A DNA stretch of 27,536 nt from Penium margaritaceum (lineage: Eukaryota; Streptophyta; Zygnematophyceae; Desmidiales; Peniaceae). Position numbers and translations under genes: made by a program. Below are positions 9,479 to 17,794 of this stretch, in pieces. A model generated the notes under the pieces. That model was given only the letters and a program-made list of their open reading frames with translations, did no database searches and was not told where the DNA came from. The number at the start of each line of letters is the position of its first letter. The first letter of the stretch is position 1. Where the stretch lies: positions 47,939 to 75,474 of the forward strand of contig SZWC01004915.1 of assembly GCA_023375785.1 (NCBI GenBank). The letters run 5' to 3'.

Positions 9479-10205
9479 TAAACTTAGGGGTTTGTCGTAG
9501 GTTTGGGGGGCTTTACAAGATGCGGCACACGCTGGGCATCTGCCGAGCCCCGCGGTAGCGGGGCTCGGCACATACCAGGGCAAGAAGAAACAACACCCAA
9601 ACCACTGATTGTAACTAGGGGGTTTGCATGTTATTGGGCGGGTGGTTTGCGATATACGGCGCACGTGTGATGAAAGAAAGGGAATCTGCCGGGCCCCGCT
9701 ACTGCGGGGCCCGGCAGGTGCCCGGGTAAGGAAAAAAGTAAAACCCAAACCCTGGAGTGTAACTAGGGGGTTTGTCAATTATTGGGGGGGGGGGGGGGGT
9801 CTACGAGATGCAGCGGACATGTGAGGAAGAAAGGGAGTCTACCGGGCCCCGCTACCGCGGGGCCCGGCAGATGCCCGGGCAAGTAGGAAAGTAAAACCCA
9901 AACCCCCAGTGTAACTAGGGGGTTTGTCGTTTTTTTGTTGGGGGGTTGGGAGATGCCGCGCAAGTGTGATAGAAGAAAGGGAATCTGCCGGGCCCCGCTA
10001 CTGCGGGGCCCGGCAGGTGCCCGGGTAAGGAAAAAAGTAAAACCCAAACCCTGGAGTGTAACTAGGGGGTTTGTCGTTTTTTTGTTGGGGGGTTGGGAGA
10101 TGCCGCGCAAGTGTGATAGAAGAAAGGGAATCTGCCAGGCAATGCTACCGCGGGGCCAAGAAGAGGCCCGGGCAAGTAAAATAATAATACCCGAACCCCC
10201 TAGTG
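9479..10205 (+). repeat. Five-unit tandem array (~148 bp) with GC-rich hairpins
   Basis: Unit starts, taken at TAACTAGGGGG or its variant, are 9479, 9612, 9760, 9912 and 10059. Each unit has a GGGG-rich segment, GAAAGGGAATCTGCC or a variant, a hairpin with an 11-14-bp GC stem, and an AAACCCAAACC tail. Perfect stems are seen in units 1 (9541-9570), 2 (9686-9717), 3 (9842-9867) and 4; the stem in unit 5 is broken. Units 2 and 4 are nearly identical through the hairpin and tail. Unit 5 repeats the first half of unit 4, which suggests recent unequal exchange or gene conversion. The tail resembles plant telomeric repeat but is not a telomere array. Confidence 0.88.
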
Positions 10206-10414
10206 TAACGAATGATGCCCTAGGGTTTTTCAGATTTGGGGGGGGGGGGGGGTTGGCGCACCCTATCGCAAGTTTTGGAGTTTGCATTTCGACCTCCAAA
10301 ATTCGCGACAGGGTTACCACTGACATCGGCGATGCCAATGTCAGCGTTGCCCACATCGCCCTCAAAGTCGGTGAAGTCCGACTTCGACGGCGTGGGTACA
10401 GTTGTCTCTTTTTT

Positions 10415-10584
10415 ATCCGTTTTTTGCTCGCATGACGAAAAATGGGCACCGATGTCTTGTCTTTTTTGCTATGGACAGCGCATGCTTTCCGGTTTTCACT
10501 CTGGACACCGCGTGCAATTTGTTTTTGACTATGGACTCCACGGATCTATCGACCGAAACAATGGAGTCCGGGGTATTTATGCCC
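10415..10584 (-). repeat. Right terminal inverted repeat
   Basis: This is the reverse complement partner of 8113-8280. The CTATGGAC motif recurs at 10470 and 10530. It ends GCCC at 10584, next to the right copy of the target duplication. Confidence 0.75.
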
Positions 10585-10593
10585 TAAGTACAT
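10585..10593. repeat. Right 9-bp target-site duplication
   Basis: Exact copy of the left TAAGTACAT at 8104-8112. Confidence 0.8.
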
Positions 10594-10690
10594 TACACAG
10601 GAAGAAAAAAAATCAGCACGGAAAATCAGCTGAAGAATCAATGAAACAGTTTTCACCATTTTTTATACAAAGAAAGATAAACCTGGAAAC

Positions 10691-11534
10691 TGTTGGTTTT
10701 TTGCCCATCATCATTATGCTCTGTTTTGTCCTTCCGACTTGTGTACATTGGCGTGCAGATGGCCGACGGCGAGATTCGACGCTGCTGGAGTGTCATCCGG
10801 TGGAGCAGACGCACGCTCAAGCCTACTCGCAATTCGCTGGAGCCTCCTCTCCACGACGACGTGCTCAGCTCCATCGGTAGGCCTCCTTGGTGGTCGGGCT
10901 GCCGGCGGTCACTGCCATTGCACATGCTGTCTGCATGCGTCAGGCGATGGATCTGACTGTACCGTTGTGTATGCAGCATCATGCTCTGCCTAGGGTCCAT
11001 GTCTCGTGTTGCGTGGCACTGTTTGGCATCATGGACCATCGTAGGCACTGCCTGGGTTCAGGTAGCCATAACTCTTTGCTGCTGTTTTTCTAGCTATTTC
11101 TGACTGCACGACTTCGTTTGCAGTGTTGGCATTATGGTATGGTCCAGTTTTCAGGCAAACCGGACGACGCCCACGTTTTGGGCTGTAGGCCGTCCGGCAG
11201 GGCTCACCGAGAATACCCTGCCTTCCAGAAAAAATGTCTAGGTTCACTTTCTGATTGGCTGGTTAGTTGAGTAACAAGCTCTACAGAGGGGGGGGAGCAA
11301 GAACTTGGAGAGGCATCCCATTGTTGCTCATTCTTCACTCCTAATTAGTTACTTCCAGTTTTCAGCTGCTTTCTGACGCTAACACTGGTGCGCGCATTTC
11401 TGAGTAACAAACCCAAAGCACTCAGACTCTAGAGCAGCAGACTGAGGGGGCAACAGACTAAGAAACTAGCGCGGAAGCCGGCACACTACATCAACACCAC
11501 CACTGCTCTAACATGTGCTCTAGTGAAGTTTCCA
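10691..11534 (+). mobile_element. Probable 5' LTR of element B (start uncertain)
   Basis: The right edge is supported by CA at 11533-11534, three bases before a perfect primer-binding site. The left edge is placed at TGTTGG (10691) by analogy with element A, giving about 844 bp, close to the 887 bp of the A LTR; there is no second copy in the window to confirm it. A partial tandem duplication of the 3' edge begins near 11440 (see the primer-site repeat). Confidence 0.4.
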
Positions 11535-11710
11535 TTTTGGTATCAGAGCCAGAGCGCAGTAGTAGCAGCAACGGACTGAGGGGGTAGCAGACTAAGTAAC
11601 TAGCGTGGAAGTCCGCACGCTACATCAACACCGCCCCTGCCCCAACCTGCACTCTAGGGTAGTCTCCATTTTGGTATTACAACCAGAGCATAGCAGCAGC
11701 AGCAAACGAC
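11440..11710 (+). repeat. ~130-bp tandem duplication spanning LTR edge and primer site
   Basis: The segment with GACTGAGGGGG, CAGACTAAG, ACTAGCG(C/T)GGAAG, TACATCAACACC and TCCATTTTGGTAT is present twice, at about 11440-11570 and 11573-11710. The second copy carries a degenerate primer site at 11672-11683 (TGGTATTACAAC), and both copies end in a CAG/TAG run. The first site is intact and presumably the functional one. Confidence 0.75.
11538..11549 (+). other. Primer-binding site of element B
   Basis: Exact TGGTATCAGAGC, identical to the site at 1354-1365. It is preceded by TTCCATTT. Confidence 0.82.
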
Positions 11711-12650
11711 TGGCGTACAAGTGCCTGACTACGCTGGCGGCCCCCCATACACACCAGTGCAGGGAAAATGCTGCCGGATTTTTTTTTTACATCATTAACC
11801 TGCTTGGTGGCGGCGACAGAATTCTTCTCACGGCCACTAGGCCAGTGGAAATGTTGCCGAATTTCTTTCCAGCAGCACTGACCCCCACGCTGGATGTGAG
11901 GAGGTGAACAGCAGGCCAAGTCAGGCGCTTGCTAGCAACGACGCACGTGGCGATGTCATCCAAGTGGAGTGGCTGGCAGCAGTAGCCAGCAGCAGCAGTT
12001 TGCAACAGTAGCAAGTAGTGGCAGGAGCAGCCAGCAGCAGAGGTGCACTGCAGCACTTGGCAACAGCAGCAGCTCGGAGTAACTCGCAGCAGCAATAGCC
12101 CGTAGTAGCACCGGAAGCAGCCGGCAGCAGCTGAAGCAGCAAGTAACACTAGTAGCGGGCAACAGCAGCAGCAACAGGAAGCAATAGCCGAAAGTGGCCA
12201 GTAACAGCTAGTAGCAGTGGCTACTGCGGTAGCCAGCAGCAGCAGAAACCGTAGCTACTCGTAGTGCGCTGCGCGCAGCTCGCTGCTTGCAACGAGCAGT
12301 GAGCTCGCTGCGACAAGCGAAAGGAAAAGAAAAAAAGAACAAAGGAAAAAAAAATCCCCCACCCCGCCAACAGTGTTGCCATGGCCGGCGCCATTGCCAC
12401 AGCCACTGCAATAGCCACAGCAACCACAACATCTTAGCAGTTGCAACAGCAACAGCAGCAGTGGCTACGACTACAATAGCATCTGTAGAAGGAGCAATAG
12501 CATCCGCATCTGCAGTAGCTGCAGCCACCGCAGCTGCACCAACAACCGTAGCAGCAGCAATAGGAGAAGTCGTAGTAGATGTTGCAGCAGCAGATCAGCA
12601 GTAGTGGCAGCAACAGTAGCGACAGCAGCAGCAGTCACAACAGCACCAAC
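11690..12650 (+). repeat. CAG/TAG-rich region of element B
   Basis: Degenerate CAG/CAA/TAG/GCA triplets are interrupted by an A- and purine-rich block at 12310-12355. A frame at 12287-12604 reads as Ala/Thr/Val-rich and ends at a TAG inside a glutamine-rich run. I do not call it as a gene, because it is low-complexity and the true frame of the leader is unclear. Similar material follows the primer site of element A (1385-2080). Confidence 0.6.
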
Positions 12651-12689
12651 GGCTACAACAGCGCAACATCGGCTCTTGGAACGACCGCT

Positions 12690-12835
12690 GCTAACATCAG
12701 TAGCCTTCCGCTGATGTCACTACTGACATCATCAACACAAGAAAGGGAGGGGAAAAGAAACTCTATAGTAGCAACAACAGCAAATAACGTAGCAGTAGTT
12801 GCGAACGTCAGCCGTCCTAGGCTGACGTCACTACT
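12690..12835. repeat. Tandem pair of hairpins (TGAYGTCA type)
   Basis: ACATCAG/CTGATGT (12694-12717) and CGTCAGCC/GGCTGACG (12806-12827) lie in two segments about 112 bp apart. Both continue into TCACTACT(G/C)ACATCA and then a purine-rich block. The aligned stems are AACATCAG...CTGATGTC and AACGTCAG...CTGACGTC, so one base pair changed on both sides. Confidence 0.7.
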
Positions 12836-12961
12836 CACATCAGTAGTAACAAAAAAAAACAAAGAAATTGGGCACCAAAATCCACCATGGTTAACAGCCC
12901 CACTAGGGAGGGGTCCTCCTCCGTTGCGGGGACCCCCAAGGGGTATACCCCTCCCATTTTC

Positions 12962-14560
12962 TTGCAGCAGTTGCAGCAATAGTAGCAGTAGCAACAGCAG
13001 CAGCAGCAGTAGTAGCATCAGCAGCAGTTGTAGTCCACAGGCTCCGTTACCAGTGCCTTCGACCCCCTAGCCGGCATCCAGCAACACCTTTCCTCCCTGA
13101 CGTAGCACCTTGTAGCTTTACATCCGTCGGCCTCCTAGACTCACACCAGTGACCCGCCGCCTTTCATTCCTCCTGGGCATGCAAGCCCCACTGTGTTTAC
13201 TGCCACGCATTACCTTGCGCAGCTGCAGACTCAGCGCAAGCAGCAAACAGTAACCTCAGTCCTTGGCCCCTCTCTGGGCGCCGGCCACACGCCCAAGGAC
13301 TTTGAGACGTCGCCCCCGCCGCTTCAAGCCGGTGAGCAGTTCCGGAGCTGAGAGTACAGCTTCCGCATTTGGGCGCAGGGTGACACCTTGTGGGCATACC
13401 ACACCCTTTTGTACGATTCCACCCAGGCCGACCAGCTGTATGACGCTGGTCGTGTCGCACGTGCTCTCGTCCCCGTCGCTCCTTCGGCTTCCCGCCGGAG
13501 GAGCCCTAGAGCCCTTCCTTGGCAATTTCACCACTAGCGAGACACCAGACCCAGCAGCCGCATGGCATGTTCTCACCCATCCCCATCGCCTATCCAGCGA
13601 GGCTGAGACCAGCCGTCTGCTGCGAGAGTTCAACTCCCTGCACATGGGGTAGATCGAGACAGTCACTGCCTACTGGCAGCGGGCTAAGGATATCCTTCGT
13701 CGCCTCGGCACCTCTGCTCCACCCCCTCTGGCCGCGCTCCTCACCATCAAGCGCGTCGCCAATGACGCACACACGGACGTCTTCATGCACTACTCCTAGG
13801 ATGTCCTCTCCACCATGGCGGCCCAGGGCACCCTCATGCCTCGGGCATATGAGCTCCTCCGCAGGATTGAGGAAGCTTGCCTTGAGTCCCGCCTTCAGCG
13901 CACAAAGGCTCTGGCCTCCCTTGCTATTACCTCTGTCGTCGTTGCTTCCCCCGCAAAAGCTACCTCCAATAGCTCCTCATCGCCGGGGAAGAAGAAGCGC
14001 TGGAGCGAGAAGGGCAAGGGTCAGCAGCAGTAGTAATAGCAGCAGCAACAGTCGATTGGGTCCAGCGGTGGTGGCTAAGTCTGCCACAATTGTAGCCAGC
14101 CTGGGCACAAGTGGTACACGTGCCCGCTGCCGACGGACGAGGCGCGCGTCATCGCCACCATGTGTCGTTAGCGAGAGTGTCGTCTCGCCTCTACCGTTGT
14201 CGCTATTGCTGGCCCTGATGCCTCGATCCCGTCCAGCATCTCTAGTCCTCCGACAGCCGTGCCGGTCCCGTTGGCGCCCTCTCTGTAGCAATATCACCCG
14301 TAGTCGTCGGCGCCCCCGTTCCCTTCACCGGTGCAGTCCTCGTACTTTCCGGGCTGTGACGTTGTCACTCCGCACTCAGTCTACACTCCCGGGTCGTCCA
14401 CGCGTGAGCGATACTTAGAAGAGTTCATTGCGCTCCAGCTCGGCCTGCCTTGCCCTCCCTCCCAGGGAAGTGCGAGTTACGTCACCTCCCGCTCGTCCCC
14501 CTTGCCCTGTTTTACTGACACTGAGCTGCGGTCCTATCTTGCCTCCTTGTCCGTCTCGTC
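12962..14560 (+). pseudogene. Ty1/copia gag with polyglutamine N-terminus, many in-frame TAG
   Basis: The reading starts in a glutamine tract (frame of 12962) and runs through a helical segment (DPLAGIQQHLSSLT near 13061) and SFRIWAQGDTLW (near 13360). It then shifts frame around 13470-13500 and continues in the frame of 13263 through EFNSLHMG, ETVTAYWQRAKDILRRL (13656) and ELLRRIEEACLESRLQ. A perfect CCHC zinc knuckle, CHNCSQPGHKWYTC, lies at 14082-14123. These are copia gag features. Stops in the two frames are about 15 TAG and 2 TAA against one TGA (13349), almost all where Gln fits, for example in GQQQ...QQQQS near 14022-14051 and SL-QYHP-SSAPP near 14277-14310. It is either a decayed gag or one read with UAR as Gln. 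Under the standard code it cannot be expressed as one protein. Confidence 0.8.
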
Positions 14561-15993
14561 GTGGTCTCCTATGTTCCCCTCCGTGACGACGTTGCGTGGC
14601 TTGATGATTGGAAATCTCGGTTCGCGCCCCCTTCCACCGCGTCCGCGTCTCTTACTTGCTGCCATGTCACCGTTAGCAATCTGGCGAGTCCGGTCGAGGA
14701 CCCGGTTGAGACCTGGATCATCGACTCTAGGGCCACGCATCACATGACGGTCTCTCACCAGGCCTTCAGTATGCTTGGTCCTGTTGGCAATGTAATTGGC
14801 GCCCGGACAGTCTTCGGCCAAGTGTTACCTGTCCGCTGCGTTGGTGTCGTTCATTTCCGTGGTCCTGTCGGTGATNTGCCATGTCACCGTTAGCAATCTG
14901 GCGAGTCCGGTCGAGGACCCGGTTGAGACCTGGATCATCGACTCTAGGGCCACGCATCACATGACGGTCTCTCACCAGGCCTTCAGTATGCTTGGTCCTG
15001 TTGGCAATGTAATTGGCGCCCGGACAGTCTTCGGCCAAGTGTTACCTGTCCGCTGCGTTGGTGTCGTTCATTTCCGTGGTCCTGTCGGTGATGTTTTTTG
15101 GACCGATGACCTTTTCGACCAGTCTTGAGCTCAACCTCCTGTCCGTTAGTACCCTTGACCGCATGAGCATGGATGTTGTGCACTCGCATGGTGTTGGCAC
15201 TATGTCGTTGCGTCCGTCCGGTCTCGTCGTTCTTCACACCACCGCCTGTGGCAACCTGTGGCACATGCCTCATCTATCCTCCTCTCCTTGTGTCCCGTCC
15301 CCGTCGGCCGTCACAGGCCATGTGTTTGTCACCAGCACACTTTCTCCGCAGCACACCCGTCTCTTGCACCGCCGCCTTTGCCACGTCCATTCTACTACCG
15401 TCGACAGCGTGCTCTGTACCCATCCGGCCAAGGGCCTCGACCTTGAGACTTTCCCTTTGCCGTGCCCCACGGAGTGCGTTGACTGCGCTAAGGGCAAGAT
15501 GCAGGGGTCCACGTACCCTCTGTCCTCCTCTCGTGCATCCACCCCTCTCGACCTGGTCCACTCTTACATCATGGGTCTTCTCCCTACCAAGTCCGTCGGA
15601 GAGCATGGCCGTTATGTCCTCACCATCATTGACGACTACTCTCGCTACCGCAGGTTCTTCTGCCTTCGGCAGAAGAGCGATGTCGCCCGTGCCATTAAGG
15701 ACTGGATTTTCCTTGTGGAGTGTGAGTGTGGTCGATCTCTTCGCCGCTTTTGTTCCGATCACGGTGGTGAGTACATGGGCGAGACTATGACTTTCCTCGG
15801 ATCCCAAGGCATCCACCACGAGACGTCCGTGCCCTACACGCCTGCCCAGAACGACGTCTCCGAGCGCTGGAACTGTACCATGGTTGATACGGTCCGCACC
15901 ATGCGGGTTGAGTCTGGCCTCTCTAATGGCTTCTACTTTGAAGCCATGGCCTACATGACCTGGGTCCGGAACCGCTCAACAAGCTCGCTGGAG
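14561..15993 (+). pseudogene. Ty1/copia protease and integrase, truncated and inactive
   Basis: The protease motif is at 14723: WIIDSRATHHM, where the family has DSGATHHM, so the catalytic-loop Gly is Arg. After the assembly duplication (14660-15092) the frame changes near 15093 and an open frame runs to about 15993. It has the pre-integrase zinc-binding HRRLCH (15367-15384) and CVDCAKGK (15475 onward), then the integrase core. SYIMG at 15562 has Tyr at 15565 in place of the first catalytic Asp, followed by IIDDYSRY, SDHGGEY (Asp at 15757) and NDVSERWN (Glu at 15862). The last two are 35 residues apart, as in DD35E enzymes. The match ends at RNRSTSSLEEL, where a purine-rich block begins. Reverse transcriptase and RNase H are absent, so the enzyme is dead and the element non-autonomous. 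Confidence 0.9.
14660..15092. other. Assembly join: 216-bp exact duplication around a single N
   Basis: 14660-14875 is repeated exactly at 14877-15092, with the N at 14876 between them. The duplicated piece contains the copia protease motif, so the protease appears twice. Removing the N and one copy gives a single gag-protease-integrase order. As at 4637, this is an unmerged contig overlap rather than a biological duplication. Confidence 0.93.
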
Positions 15994-16584
15994 GAGTTGA
16001 GCAAGACAAAACACAAAAAAAAAGGAAGGGGGGTCATCAAGTGGGGCTCCCTGCAATAACTCCAATAGGAGTACTAGAGGAGGTATCGTGGAAAGAAAAG
16101 ACGAGAAAAAAACGAGGGAGGAAAGAAAAAAAAGGGGGAGTGGCTAGAGATCATAGCTGTTTATTGGTGACAACGACCAGTGTAGTAGTAGCAACCACAG
16201 TCGCAGTGGTACCACCAGCAACGTTACCAGCCACTAGAAGTGTGGCGGGGACCATTGCCATCGGCGTTGATGGCACTCGTAGGCAGCAGTGACAACAGCC
16301 GCAGCACCGAAGGTGACTTGCGGTCACCGAATGTTACGCTAGCCGTCCGAAAGCTGCATATCAATCGCGTAGCAGTCACACAGTAGCGCACCACTAGTGT
16401 GGTGGTGGCCATCCTCCTCACAGCGTTGCAGCATGTCTGAGAGACTATGCTTTGATCGCACACCTCCCCTTGTGGCCTTGTGCCTGCGGGAGCAAGTGCC
16501 CTGTGCACTCACCCACGCCAAGCTCCGGAGATGAGCAAACTGGCGTGGCAGAGAGCTCAGCCGACACTGTGGTTGGCAATGGTA

Positions 16585-16589
16585 GTGCA
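16585..16589. repeat. Left 5-bp target duplication of solo LTR
   Basis: GTGCA, repeated at 17564-17568. The uninterrupted counterpart in copy 1 lies near 2744-2752 (CTGCATGCGTGG). Confidence 0.85.
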
Positions 16590-16924
16590 TGTTGAAAAAT
16601 TGCCCCTCTGCATGCCCAAGTGCGGCATCGGGAAGCGCCGACGAGCCGCCAGAAAGTGGAAACTCCACGCCAGCGGATCTGGTGACTCGACGATTGCTCA
16701 AATACTACAATGAAGGATTTCACCTTAAAGTTGACAAGTGGCTAAATCCGGTGGAATTTGTTACGCCGGAATCGGACAAGTAACGAGGGAGATATGACCT
16801 CCCAAAGTCGGGGTGTGCGCAGCTGCTCTGGGAGCCGGCTGAAACTCGAAATCCAGTTGATAATCGACCGGACCGAGTAACAAAATACCATCTGGAGAAA
16901 TTGCTCCAATAGGCTTGCCGAGCC

Positions 16925-16968
16925 ATCCGGTGGATGATCCGCCTGATCAGGTGGATCATCCACCGGAT
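16925..16968. repeat. 44-bp near-perfect palindrome in solo LTR
   Basis: ATCCGGTGGATGATCC (16925-16940) pairs exactly with 16953-16968. The centre CCTGATCAGG is itself self-complementary. Only the pair 16941/16952 (G opposite T) is mismatched, so 21 of 22 pairs match with no loop. Confidence 0.92.
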
Positions 16969-17366
16969 CCTGTAGTGCAGGTTGTTACTGAGGGACTTGG
17001 CCAAAAACCTGGCTCGGTGTCCGAAACTCAGTAGTACGTTTTGTTACTCGGGGACTTCAGGAGTCAAAAATCTGACTGCAGGTCCGCGGACAGGTTTCGA
17101 ACCTCGTCACACCCCATCACCAAACTCGACCCAAAAGTGGGCATGGTGCGTGGGAACAGTGCGGGGGACCCGAACACCACGTGCAATGGGACCTGGGCCT
17201 TGGGAAAGGCACTTCGCACGTGAAGGAAGGCACCACGGTGTGTGCGCGCCATGGAAGCGTTCGACGTTTCTGTGGTGGGTGAGACCTGCGCTTTGGCAAG
17301 CATACCTCGGGCTATGCTTGGCCGAATCGCGCACGGTTTGGTGTGTTGGAGAGCTCATGACTAGCC

Positions 17367-17373
17367 CTATAAA
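17367..17373 (+). promoter_or_regulatory. TATA-like box of the solo LTR
   Basis: CTATAAA about 190 bp before the 3' end of the LTR is a reasonable place for the U3/R promoter of an LTR element. Evidence is motif and position only. Confidence 0.4.
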
Positions 17374-17563
17374 TTTTTTGATCATGTTGATGTACAAAAT
17401 ATAACGCAAAATGACGTTATCCTCTTCGCAAGACTGACTGTCTCAAATCCTCTCCCACATAGCGTGAGGCGTCCAGAAAGCTCACGCTTCATCTCCGAAC
17501 TTGCCCAAACAAGCTGTGCAAATGCTAGACGGCCAGAGCCACATTGGAACGGAATTTCCAACA

Positions 17564-17568
17564 GTGCA
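17564..17568. repeat. Right 5-bp target duplication of solo LTR
   Basis: GTGCA directly after the CA end of the LTR, matching 16585-16589. Confidence 0.85.
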
Positions 17569-17794
17569 TGCATGGCAGACGCCACTTCCACATTGGTAGT
17601 TGCAGCCGTGGCACAGGCCTGAAGCATCTAAAGGCTTTGCCTATTACTTCTGCAGCGATCGGCACCATGGTTGGTGACAATGTCCCCAGCGCCCTGTCGG
17701 GTGGCGACCGCCCTGGATACTACCCCTCCCTTCTTCTTCACCATCCGACTCAAAGACGTTGTCCGCCGACACAGTGGCACCCCTCAGTGGAGCT

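Larger units (their letters stand above)
8113..10584. mobile_element. Non-autonomous Mutator-like element (2,472 bp)
   Basis: The element is bounded by a perfect 9-bp direct repeat and by long terminal inverted repeats of about 170 bp. Both ends begin with GG. Inside are paired inverted 30-bp minisatellites, a G30 run, a strong palindrome (9145-9182), and one inverted plus five direct copies of a unit of about 148 bp. No transposase-like frame is visible, so it would depend on an enzyme made elsewhere. The long TIR and 9-bp duplication point to the MULE superfamily; the outermost 20 nt of the two ends are only weakly similar. The 224-residue frame on the minus strand at 9775-10449 simply reads the tandem array and is not called. 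Confidence 0.72.
16590..17563 (+). mobile_element. Solo LTR, 974 bp, with 5-bp target duplication
   Basis: The block begins TGTTGAAAAATT and ends GGAATTTCCAACA, with TG...CA ends whose outer bases are inverted copies. It is flanked by GTGCA on both sides and interrupts body A precisely relative to copy 1. No internal coding region remains, as expected after recombination between two LTRs. Inside are a 44-bp palindrome (16925-16968), a diverged direct pair of about 60 bp starting GTTACT(G/C)(A/G)GGGACTT at 16982 and 17043, and a TATA-like CTATAAA at 17367. It is not clearly similar to the A or B LTRs, so it comes from another family. Strand is assigned from the TATA position and is tentative. 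Confidence 0.88.

Noticed and set aside
9479-10205. CRISPR array
   Set aside because: The units of about 148 bp are tandem and related throughout, with no short repeat/unique spacer pattern, in an evidently eukaryotic context.
9775-10449. 224-residue open frame on the minus strand
   Set aside because: It reads through the 148-bp tandem array and repeats the same peptide block. The frame is open because the unit lengths are mostly close to multiples of three, and there is no domain or conserved start.
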